The translations under genes and the position numbers were made by a program. Below are positions 16,462 to 25,672 of a stretch of 64,000 bases of DNA, one piece after another. Each line of letters opens with the position of its first letter. Positions within the stretch are counted from its first letter, which is position 1. The DNA comes from an uncultured Lachnospiraceae bacterium (lineage in GTDB: Bacteria > Bacillota > Clostridia > Lachnospirales > Lachnospiraceae). The notes under the pieces were generated by a model that had not been told where the DNA came from, did not search any database, and was given only the letters and a program-made list of their open reading frames with translations. Location: positions 1 through 64,000 of the forward strand of contig CABSCP010000004.1 in NCBI GenBank assembly GCA_902476265.1. The letters are read 5' to 3'.

Positions 16462-17681
16462 ACCGTCTTTTCCTCTCCGTATAACATGCAGTTCTGCACA
16501 TACTCCTTTGGCGTCCAGCGGTCCCGCACTTTCAGCAGGCTTCCGTTCCTTCTGATGTAGACAGCGGGAAAATATTTGATGAAAAGGGGATTTAAACTCA
16601 TGGTATACCCGCCCACGTTCTCATAAATGATGCGGTCCCCGGCAAGCAGCTCCGGCCCGTTTTCATATTCAAACAACCGGTCCACTTCCATACAGGAAAA
16701 ACCGGATACGCACTGATGGGCCATGGTTTTGCGCTCCGGTCCGTTCGCCGGATCCAATTCCAGATGAAACAGATGAGAGGGTTTGATCATGGTGGGATCG
16801 ATGTTAAACCGGCTTCCGTCCGTAATCAGATACCGTTCCTTTCCGATGTCCCGCACATCCACCACCCCGGTCACAAAGGTGCTGGCTTTAGACAGCAGGG
16901 AAATTCCCGGTTCCACAATCAGTTCCGTTTTTTGGGGAGAGAATTCCTGTGCCAAAATCCCCGCAATCGCCGGGAAATAGTCGGGATACTGGGGCCGTCC
17001 GGGCAGTCCGCCGCAATAACCGCCGCCCAGATCCACATAAGAAAGATCGAAATCAAATTCCCGTTTCAACCTGCAGGCCATGGATGCGATGGCCTCAAAA
17101 ATCGCCACGCTTCTGGATTTACTGCTGGAATGCAGATGCAGCCCGGCAATCCGCACATTGGGCATTTTTTTCACCCGTTCCACCACCTGTGCAAACACGC
17201 CGTTTTCGTAGCCGAAGCCGAACCGTCCGCCCGCTTCTCCCATGGTGGTTTCTCCCGGACAGAGCTTTTCCAGGTTAAAGTTCACGCGTATTCCGATAGG
17301 AAGGCAGCGGTCCGGATTTGCTTTCGCCAGATCTTCCAGCCAGTCCAGTTCCCGCTGTCCGTCCATATTCACAATGCCTCCGGCAAGCAGCACCCGCTCA
17401 AAGGATTCCCGCTCTTTCACCGGCCCGTTGTATACAATATCCTCATCCCCAAACCCCAGCCAGGAAGCCAGCGCATATTCATCGTCGGACACCACCTCAG
17501 CCTTCACTCCCTTATCTTTTAAAAAGGTGACCAGCCAGGGAAGGGAATTCGTTTTAAAGGAATACCCGATCCGGTAATTGGGCCAGGATTTTTCCAGGGA
17601 TCCGGTGAGCATATCAAAATCCCGGGTGAGCTGATCCTCGTCTATCACAAAATAGGGTGTCCGATATTCTTGTTCTTTCAT
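16458..17681 (-). CDS. PLP-dependent LysA-like decarboxylase (alanine-racemase fold)
   Basis: A 407-residue fold-type III PLP enzyme related to diaminopimelate and ornithine decarboxylases. The PLP Lys is K43 in GYSFKTN. HLHSSSK, the glycine loop DLGGGYCGG and the VEPG phosphate-binding segment are present, as is the C-terminal ENVGGYTMS. The motif CExD of the second active-site half is not clear, so it may not act on free diaminopimelate. I start at the ATG after GAGGAT, just past the aminotransferase stop. Flanking aminotransferase and ATP-grasp genes point to a biosynthetic rather than a lysine pathway role. Confidence 0.82.
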   Translation of the reverse strand: MKEQEYRTPYFVIDEDQLTRDFDMLTGSLEKSWPNYRIGYSFKTNSLPWLVTFLKDKGVKAEVVSDDEYALASWLGFGDEDIVYNGPVKERESFERVLLAGGIVNMDGQRELDWLEDLAKANPDRCLPIGIRVNFNLEKLCPGETTMGEAGGRFGFGYENGVFAQVVERVKKMPNVRIAGLHLHSSSKSRSVAIFEAIASMACRLKREFDFDLSYVDLGGGYCGGLPGRPQYPDYFPAIAGILAQEFSPQKTELIVEPGISLLSKASTFVTGVVDVRDIGKERYLITDGSRFNIDPTMIKPSHLFHLELDPANGPERKTMAHQCVSGFSCMEVDRLFEYENGPELLAGDRIIYENVGGYTMSLNPLFIKYFPAVYIRRNGSLLKVRDRWTPKEYVQNCMLYGEEKTV

Positions 17682-17691
17682 CCGGTTATCC

Positions 17692-18885
17692 TCATTTCGC
17701 ATAATATACGGCGATCTTTTCCACCGCCCTGATCACATCGTCCACATCCTGATCGCTCATGCCATAGTACAATGGCAGGCTGATGATCTCTTCGTACAGC
17801 TTTTCCGCCTTCGGGCAGATTCCCTTTCGGTATCCCAGTTTCTGATAGTACGGGAAATAGTAGGTGGGGATATAATGCACATTACAGCAGATATTTTCCG
17901 CTCCCAGCGCTTCAAAAAACTGTTTTCTGTCAATCGTCAGCAGCTCCGGCCTGATCCGCAGAATATAAAGATGCCGGGTGGTATCGGATTCCGGGATTTC
18001 CTCCTGTACCGTCACCTGGGGAAGCTTTCCAAAGGCCGCGTCATATTTTGCCACAATTTCCTTCCGGCGCGCCTTAAACAGTTCCAGCTTATTCAACTGG
18101 CTCACCACCAGACCTGCCTGGATATCTGTCATCCGGTAATTATAGCCCAGCTCCACCTGCTCATAATACCAGGGGCCGTCCGGTTCTTTGCTCATAAAGG
18201 CCGGATTTCTTGTGATGCCATGGGCCCGGAAAAGCGCCAGCTTTTCGTAAAGTGTTTTGTCGTTTGTCATCACAGCGCCGCCTTCGCCCCCGGTCACGGT
18301 TTTCACCGGATGGAAACTGAAGGTGGTCATATCCGCGATGGAACCGGTAGGCCGTCCCTTATATTTGGTACCGATGGAATGAGCGCCGTCCGTGATGAGC
18401 AAAAGTCCGTGTTCCCGGCAGATTTCAAGCAGTTCATCCAGCTGGGTGGACTGTCCGGTGTAATCCACCGCCACAACAGCCTTTGTGCGTTCCGTCACAT
18501 GCGCGCGCACGCTTTTGGGATCGATATTGTAGGACCTTTCATCGATATCCGCAAATACCGGCGTCGCTCCACAATACAGGGCGCAGTTTGCTGACGCCGC
18601 AAAGGTGATGGGAGTGGTGATCACCTCGTCCCCCTCTCCCACTCCTGCCGCCATACAGGCGATATGAAGGGCTGCCGTTCCGTTACTGACCGCAACGGCA
18701 TATTTGGCTCCGGTTATCTCACACAATTTCTCTTCCAGTTCCCCGATTTTCGGCCCACAGGTCAGATAATCACTTTTTAGAACATCCAGCACAGCCTGAT
18801 AATCCGCTTCGTCCAAATATTGATGCCCATAACTGATTTTCGTATTTCTGACGGGTATTCCTCCCGCAATTGCCGGTTTTTCCAT
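17692..18885 (-). CDS. DegT/DnrJ/EryC1-family aminotransferase (PseC-like)
   Basis: A 397-residue PLP aminotransferase of the sugar-aminating family. PLP Lys195 sits in SFHPVKTVTGGEGG and Asp166 in ITDGAHSIG. The N-terminal LKSDYLTCGPKI matches PseC-type UDP-4-keto-sugar transaminases. It would place an amino group on a keto sugar or cyclitol using glutamate. No PseB dehydratase or other nucleotide-sugar gene is near, so pseudaminic acid synthesis is not supported here. It begins 37 nt after leuA and leads into the decarboxylase and ATP-grasp genes. Confidence 0.86.
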   Translation of the reverse strand: MEKPAIAGGIPVRNTKISYGHQYLDEADYQAVLDVLKSDYLTCGPKIGELEEKLCEITGAKYAVAVSNGTAALHIACMAAGVGEGDEVITTPITFAASANCALYCGATPVFADIDERSYNIDPKSVRAHVTERTKAVVAVDYTGQSTQLDELLEICREHGLLLITDGAHSIGTKYKGRPTGSIADMTTFSFHPVKTVTGGEGGAVMTNDKTLYEKLALFRAHGITRNPAFMSKEPDGPWYYEQVELGYNYRMTDIQAGLVVSQLNKLELFKARRKEIVAKYDAAFGKLPQVTVQEEIPESDTTRHLYILRIRPELLTIDRKQFFEALGAENICCNVHYIPTYYFPYYQKLGYRKGICPKAEKLYEEIISLPLYYGMSDQDVDDVIRAVEKIAVYYAK

Positions 18886-18922
18886 CTGATATTTATCCTT
18901 TCTACTTATGTAACTGCTATCT

Positions 18923-20608
18923 TCAGGCTCCCTTGACCAGTTCCAGCCGATTTACCGCTGAGAAAATTGCACGAACGGATGCCCTGGTGATATTGGAACT
19001 CACTCCTACACCGTAAGTGACTCTGCCGCTCTCCCCATCCAGCATGTGGATATAAGCCGCCGCCTGCGAATTGGAACCGCTCTGCAGCGCATGCTCTTCA
19101 TAATCCAGCACCTTGATATTGAGGCCAAATGTTTCTTTTAGCCCTCTCTGCACGGCATCAATCGGGCCGTTACCCACTGCCGTAAATTCCCTGGGGATTC
19201 CGGCCAGCTGATAATCCACAATGACTCTGGTATCAAATTCCCCGGATCCTGCACAGGCGCTCAGATCCTCCACGCGCAGACGCTTGAAATGGAGAGGTTC
19301 CTTCTGATCCAGATATTCCCTTCGGAAGGTTTCCATGATCTGTTCGGGTGCGACTTCCCCCTGCTTTTCGGAAATGCCCTGAATGACATTGGCAAACTCC
19401 CGGTGCATGGCCTTAGGCAGTTTGAAACCGAAGTACGTATCCATAATAAAAGCCACGCCGCCTTTTCCCGACTGGGAGTTGATGCGGACGATAGGTTCAT
19501 ATTCTCTGCCGATATCGGAAGGATCAATGGGCAGATATGGCACCTGCCAGATTTCGCTCCCCCGCTCCTTCATGGCCTGCACGCCCTTATTGATGGCATC
19601 CTGATGGGAGCCGGAAAAGGCGGTGAATACCAGCTTTCCCGCATAGGGGTGTCTGGGATGGATCGGGATTTTACAGCATCTTTCATAGACATCGATGATT
19701 TCATTAATATGCCCGATTTCCAGCCCGGGATCGATTCCCTGGGAAAACATGTTGTAAGCAATGTTTAAAACATCCACATTTCCGGTCCGTTCGCCGTTTC
19801 CGAAAAGCGTCCCCTCCACGCGCTGCGCTCCCGCCAGCAGCGCAAGTTCGGAACTCGCCACACCGGTTCCCCTGTCGTTATGAGGATGAATACTTAAGAT
19901 AATGCTTTCCCTGTTTTCAAAATGTTTATTCATCCATTCGATCTGATCCGCATAAACGTTGGGTGTTGTCATTTCCACTGTGGAAGGCAGATTGATGATG
20001 ATGGGATTTTCTTTTGTGGCTCCCCATGTTTTCTGGACAGCGGTACAGATTTCAAGCGCGAAATCCAGCTCCGTTCCGGTGAAGCTTTCGGGAGAATATT
20101 CCAAAACAATTTCTCCCGGGAATTTTGCCGCCCGTTCCTTCACCATTTGGGTACCGTGCACCGCAATCTCAATGATCTCGGGACGCTCCATGTGGAACAC
20201 CACGTCCCGCTGCAGGGTGGAGGTGGAATTATAAATATGTACAATGGCCCTGGGACAGCCCTCAATGGCTTCAAAGGTCCTGTCGATCAATTCTTCCCTG
20301 CACTGGGTCAACACCTGCACATATACATCGTCCGGGATCATCTTCCGTTCAATCAGCTGGCGGAGAAAATCAAATTCAATCTGGCTGGCCGCCGGAAATC
20401 CCACTTCAATTTCCTTGAATCCCAGTTTGATCAGGTACTGGAACATTTCCAGTTTTTCTTCCACGACCATGGGATCAATCAGCGCCTGGTTGCCGTCCCG
20501 TAAGTCAACGCTGCACCAGACAGGCGCGCTTTCAATCTGTTGATTGGGCCATTCCCTCTCCGGGTAATTCACCACAGGATTCCTGCGATATTTCTGATAA
20601 TTCATCAT
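18923..20608 (-). CDS. leuA: 2-isopropylmalate synthase (LeuA type)
   Basis: A 561-residue LeuA of the long form that starts NYQKYRRNPVVNYPEREWPN. It condenses acetyl-CoA with 2-oxoisovalerate, the first committed step to leucine. Metal-binding motifs WCSVDLRDGNQ and HPHNDRGTG are intact, and a C-terminal allosteric domain is present (about 420-561). I start at the first of two ATGs after GGAGAG. No leuB, leuC or leuD is adjacent, and the four genes downstream are not leucine genes. It could be plain leucine synthesis or a recruited chain-extension enzyme for the cluster. Confidence 0.88.
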   Translation of the reverse strand: MMNYQKYRRNPVVNYPEREWPNQQIESAPVWCSVDLRDGNQALIDPMVVEEKLEMFQYLIKLGFKEIEVGFPAASQIEFDFLRQLIERKMIPDDVYVQVLTQCREELIDRTFEAIEGCPRAIVHIYNSTSTLQRDVVFHMERPEIIEIAVHGTQMVKERAAKFPGEIVLEYSPESFTGTELDFALEICTAVQKTWGATKENPIIINLPSTVEMTTPNVYADQIEWMNKHFENRESIILSIHPHNDRGTGVASSELALLAGAQRVEGTLFGNGERTGNVDVLNIAYNMFSQGIDPGLEIGHINEIIDVYERCCKIPIHPRHPYAGKLVFTAFSGSHQDAINKGVQAMKERGSEIWQVPYLPIDPSDIGREYEPIVRINSQSGKGGVAFIMDTYFGFKLPKAMHREFANVIQGISEKQGEVAPEQIMETFRREYLDQKEPLHFKRLRVEDLSACAGSGEFDTRVIVDYQLAGIPREFTAVGNGPIDAVQRGLKETFGLNIKVLDYEEHALQSGSNSQAAAYIHMLDGESGRVTYGVGVSSNITRASVRAIFSAVNRLELVKGA

Positions 20609-20642
20609 GCTATTCTCTCCTCTCCAATTGCGACAAAATGGC

Positions 20643-20767
20643 GCCGGGCTCAAACTCGGAAACGCTTCGCTTTTTCCTCGTTTTGCGGCTGGCGCCGCAT
20701 CCGATCCTGAGAGAAAGCCGGCTGGTGAGCAAGCTCCCCGCCGCCTTCTCTCAGGATCGGGCCCGGC
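20643..20767. repeat. large imperfect palindrome upstream of leuA
   Basis: The inner arms CCGATCCTGAGAGAA (20701-20715) and TTCTCTCAGGATCGG (20746-20760) are perfect inverted repeats. The outer arms GCCGGGC (20643-20649) and GCCCGGC (20761-20767) also pair. GC-rich short hairpins fill the interior. There is no T-box consensus. It could be a REP/MITE-like element or a long 5' UTR structure for leuA. Confidence 0.55.
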
Positions 20768-20775
20768 TTGTAGTT

Positions 20776-20808
20776 TTAAAAAATCAGCCCAGGTTTCCCT
20801 GGGCTGAT
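20776..20808 (-). terminator. intrinsic terminator of the HPr gene
   Basis: On the minus strand ATCAGCCCAGG pairs with CCTGGGCTGAT around a short loop, followed by TTTTTT. It lies 14 nt past the HPr stop. Confidence 0.92.
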
Positions 20809-20821
20809 GGATAACTTGTAC

Positions 20822-21085
20822 CTATTCACCAAGACCGCTTTCAATTGCTTTTACCAAAGCAGCCAGAGCTTCCTGTTCGTCTTCCCCTTCGCAGGTGATT
20901 TCGATTTCATCACCGCACTTCACGCATGCTCCAAGCACACTCAGAACGCTCTTCGCATTCGCAGTATTCTCCCGGAACGTGAAGGTAATCAGTGACTTAT
21001 ATTGCATTGCTTCCTTACACAGAATGCCTGCCGGTCTTAAATGTAGCCCTGTAGGGTTCTTGATAACTACCTTTTGGCGTACCAT
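20822..21085 (-). CDS. ptsH: HPr phosphocarrier protein
   Basis: An 87-residue HPr. His15 in GLHLRPAG accepts phosphate from enzyme I, and Ser46 in NAKSVLSV is the HPr kinase target used in carbon catabolite control. It acts in the cytoplasm passing phosphate to sugar-specific EIIs. The sequence differs from the commonest HPr around Ser46 (SVLSVLGA rather than SIMGVMSL), so it may be one of several paralogs. No ptsI lies beside it. A strong terminator follows. Another HPr-like gene lacking His15 lies at 56.7 kb. Confidence 0.88.
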   Translation of the reverse strand: MVRQKVVIKNPTGLHLRPAGILCKEAMQYKSLITFTFRENTANAKSVLSVLGACVKCGDEIEITCEGEDEQEALAALVKAIESGLGE

Positions 21086-21177
21086 AGTCTTCCCTCCCCT
21101 TCCGCTCTTTGCAGGTTTTTTTCTCTACGCCTATCATACCATCATATAAAAAATATCGCAAGTATTTTGCAACCTGC

Positions 21178-22527
21178 TTAAAGCATGGTGTTCTGGATCA
21201 ACTCTGCCAGTTTATGGGCTTCGGCATCGATTTTTGCCTTATCCTTCCCCTCAATCATCACACGGACTTTAGGCTCCGTGCCAGAAGGACGGATCAGCAC
21301 GCGGCCTTCCCCGGCAAACTCTTTTTCCAGCGTTTCGATTGCTTCTGCAATCTCAGGATATTCCATATAATGCTCTTTTCTGTGATTGGGCACCTTCGCG
21401 TTGACCAGCGCCTGGGGCATTACGGTCATCACTTTTGCCAGTTCGGAAAGAGGTTTTCCGGTCACTACCATGACTTCCAGAAGATGCAGCGCAGACAGCA
21501 GTCCGTCTCCCGTCGTATTCTCATCCAGGAAAATGATATGTCCCGACTGTTCCCCGCCCAGGCTGGCGCCGATTTCCCGCATCCGCTCCAGCACATAGCG
21601 GTCTCCCACTTTCGTCTTTTCCATATGGATCTTTTCTTTTTCACCGAACAAAAACAGGCCTAAATTGCTCATGATGGTGACAACAATCGTGTTCTGTTTC
21701 AGTTTCCCCATATTGCGCATGTGCGCGCCCACAATGGCCATGATCTGGTCGCCGTCAATCACGTTTCCCATTTCATCCACCGCCAGCAGTCTGTCCGCAT
21801 CCCCGTCAAAAGCGAGTCCCAGCTGCGCCTTCTCAAACACCACCCGGGCCTGCAGCTCTTCCATATGAGTGGAGCCGCAGTTAGAATTGATGTTGGTGCC
21901 GTCCGGCATGTTATGGATGGGTACCACACAGGCCCCCAGCTGCCGGAGCGCTTCCACGGAAGTATAGTGGGATGCGCCTTCCGCACAGTCCACCACAACT
22001 TTAATTCCGCTCAGGTCCACCGGCACCGCATGGATTGCATGGTTGACATACTCTTCCCGCGCATCCTTCCGGTACTTGATTTTTCCCACGCCGGAACCGT
22101 TGGGAAATTCAACCCCCTTCATTCCGCTTTTAATCAGTTCTTCGATCTCATCTTCCAGCGCATCCGGCAGTTTGTAACCGTTTCCGTCGAAAAATTTAAT
22201 GCCGTTAAATTCCATCGGATTATGGGAAGCGGAAATGACAACACCGGCTTCCACCTTATATTTCTTGGTCAGATACGCAATTGCAGGAGTCGGGATCACC
22301 CCTACATAAACCGCGTTTGCACCCACGCTGCAGATACCTGCCATCAGGGCATTTGCCAGCATATCGCCCGACAGCCGGGTGTCACAGCCCACCATAATCG
22401 TCGGTTTATGCTTATTTTCCTTTGTCAGGACGTAGGCACCCGCCTGCCCGAGCTGCATCGCCAGAAGCGGCGTAAGCTCTTCGTTGGCTATTCCTCTGAC
22501 TCCGTCCGTACCAAACATTCTTGCCAT
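21178..22527 (-). CDS. glmM: phosphoglucosamine mutase
   Basis: A 449-residue GlmM, which converts glucosamine-6-phosphate to glucosamine-1-phosphate for UDP-GlcNAc and the cell wall. The active-site Ser101 sits in SASHNPMEFNG, the metal loop is DGDADR, and the sugar-binding GGEQSGH and the C-terminal phosphate loop RPSGTEPK are all intact. The start follows AAGGAGG. It is the third gene of the classic cdaA-cdaR-glmM operon, in which GlmM binds and inhibits the diadenylate cyclase. Confidence 0.96.
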   Translation of the reverse strand: MARMFGTDGVRGIANEELTPLLAMQLGQAGAYVLTKENKHKPTIMVGCDTRLSGDMLANALMAGICSVGANAVYVGVIPTPAIAYLTKKYKVEAGVVISASHNPMEFNGIKFFDGNGYKLPDALEDEIEELIKSGMKGVEFPNGSGVGKIKYRKDAREEYVNHAIHAVPVDLSGIKVVVDCAEGASHYTSVEALRQLGACVVPIHNMPDGTNINSNCGSTHMEELQARVVFEKAQLGLAFDGDADRLLAVDEMGNVIDGDQIMAIVGAHMRNMGKLKQNTIVVTIMSNLGLFLFGEKEKIHMEKTKVGDRYVLERMREIGASLGGEQSGHIIFLDENTTGDGLLSALHLLEVMVVTGKPLSELAKVMTVMPQALVNAKVPNHRKEHYMEYPEIAEAIETLEKEFAGEGRVLIRPSGTEPKVRVMIEGKDKAKIDAEAHKLAELIQNTML

Positions 22528-22554
22528 TTTATATCCTCCTTCATCTTGCTGCCG

Positions 22555-23814
22555 CTATTCTTCCGGTTTTTTTGTAATCCTGATAATTGCCTTTACCGTC
22601 CCGTCCTGCTTCACATTCTGAGGGATCAAAAAGTTGACCGTAATTTCCTGTTCTCCAACGGGAATATTGCCTTCCGCATCCAGCAGTGTGGAAACATCCA
22701 CGTGAGGCACAACCGCCGCTTCATCCAGTCCGTTCAGATTCCGCTGAAGACCGCTGACGTTCAGCCTGAGTCCCTGTCCGGGTACGATTACGGCCTGCCA
22801 GCCTTCCGGCACATTCAATACCTGGATTGTTCCCTCCGTTACCGAAATTGTCTTTTTCCGGATGGGTTCAATCTCTGCCATCAGCGTCACATATCCGCTG
22901 AAAGAAACGTCTCCAAGCCCTATATCGGAAGGAAGATACTGTCTGATATCCACCATTGCGGAATAACTTTCTTCCGCTCCTGTCACATCCATTTCGGAAG
23001 CCGGGATTTCGATATTTTCCACTTTCTTTACAGCACTTTCTTTTCCGGCGATCAGAACCGTTTCCGGGGTACAGGAAACATTGCCTGTCAGGGCATATCC
23101 GTCTGCCGGGGTGCCTGTCACCTGCCAGGAAATGGGAACCTCCTTGGTTTTCAGGATGGGCACAGTCACCTTCACATTATCGATACTCTTTTTCAGATCG
23201 GAGTTGTTGATCTCTTTTCCATCGCTGTCCAGCAATTTTATGGTGCCGACAATATCGATATTGGATGTCACATTATCCAGGGAAACTTCCACCACAGCCC
23301 GCTTGACCTCATTGATGCCGGACTCCGGTCCTGAAATGCTCATCATATTGGATTCTGTCACGATTCTGCCTGTGACATAGCTGTCAGGCAGGGTTCCGCT
23401 TTTCACCACCTCAATGCTGAGCTGCTTCGTCTTTTTATTTTCAATATCCAGCCGCACAAAATCCTTATCCATGCGCGTGCTTTCCACTTCTCCGTTGATA
23501 CTCAGCTCTATCGGCACCTTACCGTCTTCGCTCACCTGGGAGCAGTCCGCTCTGGCGTTGATGTTCTCTTCGCTCATTACGCCCAGTATGGACTGGCGCG
23601 CCCGTACCGTGACCCGGATCATATCGCTGTTTTCCAAAATCTTATAGGTCTTATTCTGTCCGGTAATGCTGGTCGTATTGACCAGCTGCACCTTCACACT
23701 GTAAATCCGGCTGCTCACAGGATTGTTGATATCCGCCGCAATCATCCACAAAACCAGTGAAAAAAGGACGGCCATGATTTTCAGTCCCAGATTGTGCGTC
23801 AGTTTATTTTTCAT
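22555..23814 (-). CDS. cdaR: YbbR-domain regulator of the diadenylate cyclase
   Basis: A 419-residue protein with one N-terminal TM helix (about 10-28, KIMAVLFSLVLWMIAADI) and about four extracytoplasmic YbbR repeats. CdaR proteins modulate CdaA activity at the membrane. The gene overlaps the cdaA stop by 11 bp and precedes glmM by 28 bp, so all three are coupled. Confidence 0.9.
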   Translation of the reverse strand: MKNKLTHNLGLKIMAVLFSLVLWMIAADINNPVSSRIYSVKVQLVNTTSITGQNKTYKILENSDMIRVTVRARQSILGVMSEENINARADCSQVSEDGKVPIELSINGEVESTRMDKDFVRLDIENKKTKQLSIEVVKSGTLPDSYVTGRIVTESNMMSISGPESGINEVKRAVVEVSLDNVTSNIDIVGTIKLLDSDGKEINNSDLKKSIDNVKVTVPILKTKEVPISWQVTGTPADGYALTGNVSCTPETVLIAGKESAVKKVENIEIPASEMDVTGAEESYSAMVDIRQYLPSDIGLGDVSFSGYVTLMAEIEPIRKKTISVTEGTIQVLNVPEGWQAVIVPGQGLRLNVSGLQRNLNGLDEAAVVPHVDVSTLLDAEGNIPVGEQEITVNFLIPQNVKQDGTVKAIIRITKKPEE

Positions 23815-24667
23815 TTCTGGACCATCCTTTCCAGAGCTTATGCTCCTTTTCTTCCTGGGCTTTATTCTGGATGGATTTCAACTTTTCTTCCAGTTCCTGC
23901 GTATTCAGTCCTCTGGTCAGCCTGCCGCCGTATGCGATGCTGATTTTTCCGGTTTCCTCAGAAACAATCACCGTCATGGAATCCGTAGCTTCCGAAATTC
24001 CCACACCGGCCCTGTGACGGGTTCCCAGATCCTTGCTCAGCTGCATATTGTCGGAAAGCGGCAGATAGCAGGTCGCATAGGTCACTCTGTCCCCGCTCAC
24101 AATGACGGCTCCGTCATGCAGCGGCGTATTATGCTCAAAAATATTGATCAAAAGCTGGCTGGTTACAATACCGTCAACCTCAATGCCCGTCCTTTCATAT
24201 TCCGTCAGCGGATCGTTTTGCTTCACCACAATGAGCGCGCCTGTTTTTACCTTACCCATTTCCACACAGGCTTTGGTAATCTCACGTACGGTTTTATCAG
24301 AGAACAATCCTTCTTCCCCTTTATTCTGTTCAAACGGCAGCAGTGTATAGATGAAATTTCTCTTCCCCAGCTGTTCCAGCGCCTTTCGCAGTTCCGGCTG
24401 CAGCACCACAATCAGCGCGATGACAGCGAGCTGGAAAACGCTCCTGGCAATCCAGAGGATCGTGTTCATCCTGAGGATCTGCGCTATCACCAAAAAGACC
24501 ATGATAAGGAACACACCCTTCAGCAGAGACCACGCCCGGGTATTCTTGATAAAGATCATCACATAATAAACCATGATGGAAATGATGATTATCTCCACGA
24601 TGTCTTTTGGGCTGATGAACTGAATGTTCGTTAAATACTTTTCCGTAAAATTTTTAATCTGCTCCAT
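23804..24667 (-). CDS. cdaA: diadenylate cyclase CdaA
   Basis: A 287-residue membrane enzyme making c-di-AMP from two ATP. Three TM helices (about 25-90) precede the DAC domain, which holds the DGA motif (HDGAVIV) and RHRAG (GTRHRAGVGISE). An upstream in-frame TTG could add three residues; I use the ATG. c-di-AMP controls potassium, osmotic balance and cell-wall state. Two unknown membrane proteins are encoded directly upstream in the same operon. Confidence 0.94.
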   Translation of the reverse strand: MEQIKNFTEKYLTNIQFISPKDIVEIIIISIMVYYVMIFIKNTRAWSLLKGVFLIMVFLVIAQILRMNTILWIARSVFQLAVIALIVVLQPELRKALEQLGKRNFIYTLLPFEQNKGEEGLFSDKTVREITKACVEMGKVKTGALIVVKQNDPLTEYERTGIEVDGIVTSQLLINIFEHNTPLHDGAVIVSGDRVTYATCYLPLSDNMQLSKDLGTRHRAGVGISEATDSMTVIVSEETGKISIAYGGRLTRGLNTQELEEKLKSIQNKAQEEKEHKLWKGWSRNEK

Positions 24668-24681
24668 TTTCCCCAAACCTG

Positions 24682-25659
24682 TTATTTTCTGGTTCTTCCC
24701 TTACTGTGGCTGCGGCGGACATTCTGGTTTGCGCGCTGGGTGGTAATTTTCTTCACTCTCTTCGCCGGGGCCGCTACCGCCATCTTGGGAACTGCTTTTA
24801 CATAGTAATAATACTCATCATCTTCAAACTGCACCTTTTCAGTGCGCGCATAATCCAGATTGAAGTGGAAAAACTGCATCACCAAAGCCAGCACTGCGCC
24901 CAGAATACTCCCCAGGATCACCGCCGCAATGGAAAAATTAGCGTCATACATCAGATCCCCCACTAAAAGGATCACGATATCCGCCAGCGTACCTACCAGA
25001 ATTGCTATGGCTCTGGAATAAGTAATGCTCATCCGGCGGATGGCATAAACCAGCACCACTGTGATGGCAAAAGCTGCCGCCACGATAATCATTTCCCGGT
25101 TTCCCGTCACTCCGGTGGTCACATCTCTGAAGCGCTGGAGCGCCGAATCGCTTTCCACGGCCCCCAGCGCCACCGCATTGCCAGACACATATGCCAGCAC
25201 ATAATAAATCACCACTCCGCTCGCCACCGCTGCTGCCGATGCCGGCGTGGCAAAAAGGCCTGCTGCCAGCGGCATGACATAGGGAACCTTCCATACAAAG
25301 AGAAGGGGAGTCAAAAGAAGGATGAGGTGATCCTTCGGCGAAAAACGGAGATAAATAACCGCTATGAACAGGTATGCCAGAAGAAGTACCGCGACGCATT
25401 CCAGGGAAAGCGCATAAGCATGCATCATGATGAATGCGGCGCACAGAAACACGGTGAGCCCCAGCGGCATGAAGGAACACAAAAGCGCCGCCACCAGAAC
25501 GATCACCAGATTGTCAATCTTTTCCATATACCCCATTTTGCTGTTGATCGTCATAAACAGGATAAATCCCAGAAGGAATTTTAATATGGGCACGATAAAT
25601 TCTTCATATTTTGCATAGTAACTTTTTATGTATTCTTTGATCACAAGCAGATTTGTCAT
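24682..25659 (-). CDS. conserved polytopic membrane protein, function unknown
   Basis: A 325-residue protein with about eight to nine TM helices in the first 260 residues, then a basic cytoplasmic tail with an acidic-tyrosine patch (EDDEYYYYVKAV) and a Lys/Arg-rich end. I start it at MTNLLVIKEYIK behind GAGAGGA; the longer frame would overlap the previous gene. It lies 14 nt upstream of cdaA, so it probably belongs to the c-di-AMP operon. I recognise no named family. A role in cell envelope or signalling is inferred from position only. Confidence 0.75.
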   Translation of the reverse strand: MTNLLVIKEYIKSYYAKYEEFIVPILKFLLGFILFMTINSKMGYMEKIDNLVIVLVAALLCSFMPLGLTVFLCAAFIMMHAYALSLECVAVLLLAYLFIAVIYLRFSPKDHLILLLTPLLFVWKVPYVMPLAAGLFATPASAAAVASGVVIYYVLAYVSGNAVALGAVESDSALQRFRDVTTGVTGNREMIIVAAAFAITVVLVYAIRRMSITYSRAIAILVGTLADIVILLVGDLMYDANFSIAAVILGSILGAVLALVMQFFHFNLDYARTEKVQFEDDEYYYYVKAVPKMAVAAPAKRVKKITTQRANQNVRRSHSKGRTRK

Positions 25660-25672
25660 TGTTTCTGTCCTC

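Noticed and set aside
17692..18885. Assignment to a pseudaminic acid pathway
   Set aside because: Only the aminotransferase resembles PseC; PseB, PseH, PseG, PseI and PseF are missing from the window.
20609..20775. T-box or leucine attenuator before leuA
   Set aside because: No T-box consensus (GGGTGG-N-ACC type) and no leucine-codon leader peptide is visible; only a palindrome is seen.
21721..23334. A 537-codon plus-strand open frame
   Set aside because: It is the antisense shadow of glmM and cdaR, is rich in His, Arg and Phe, shows no domain and has no ribosome site.
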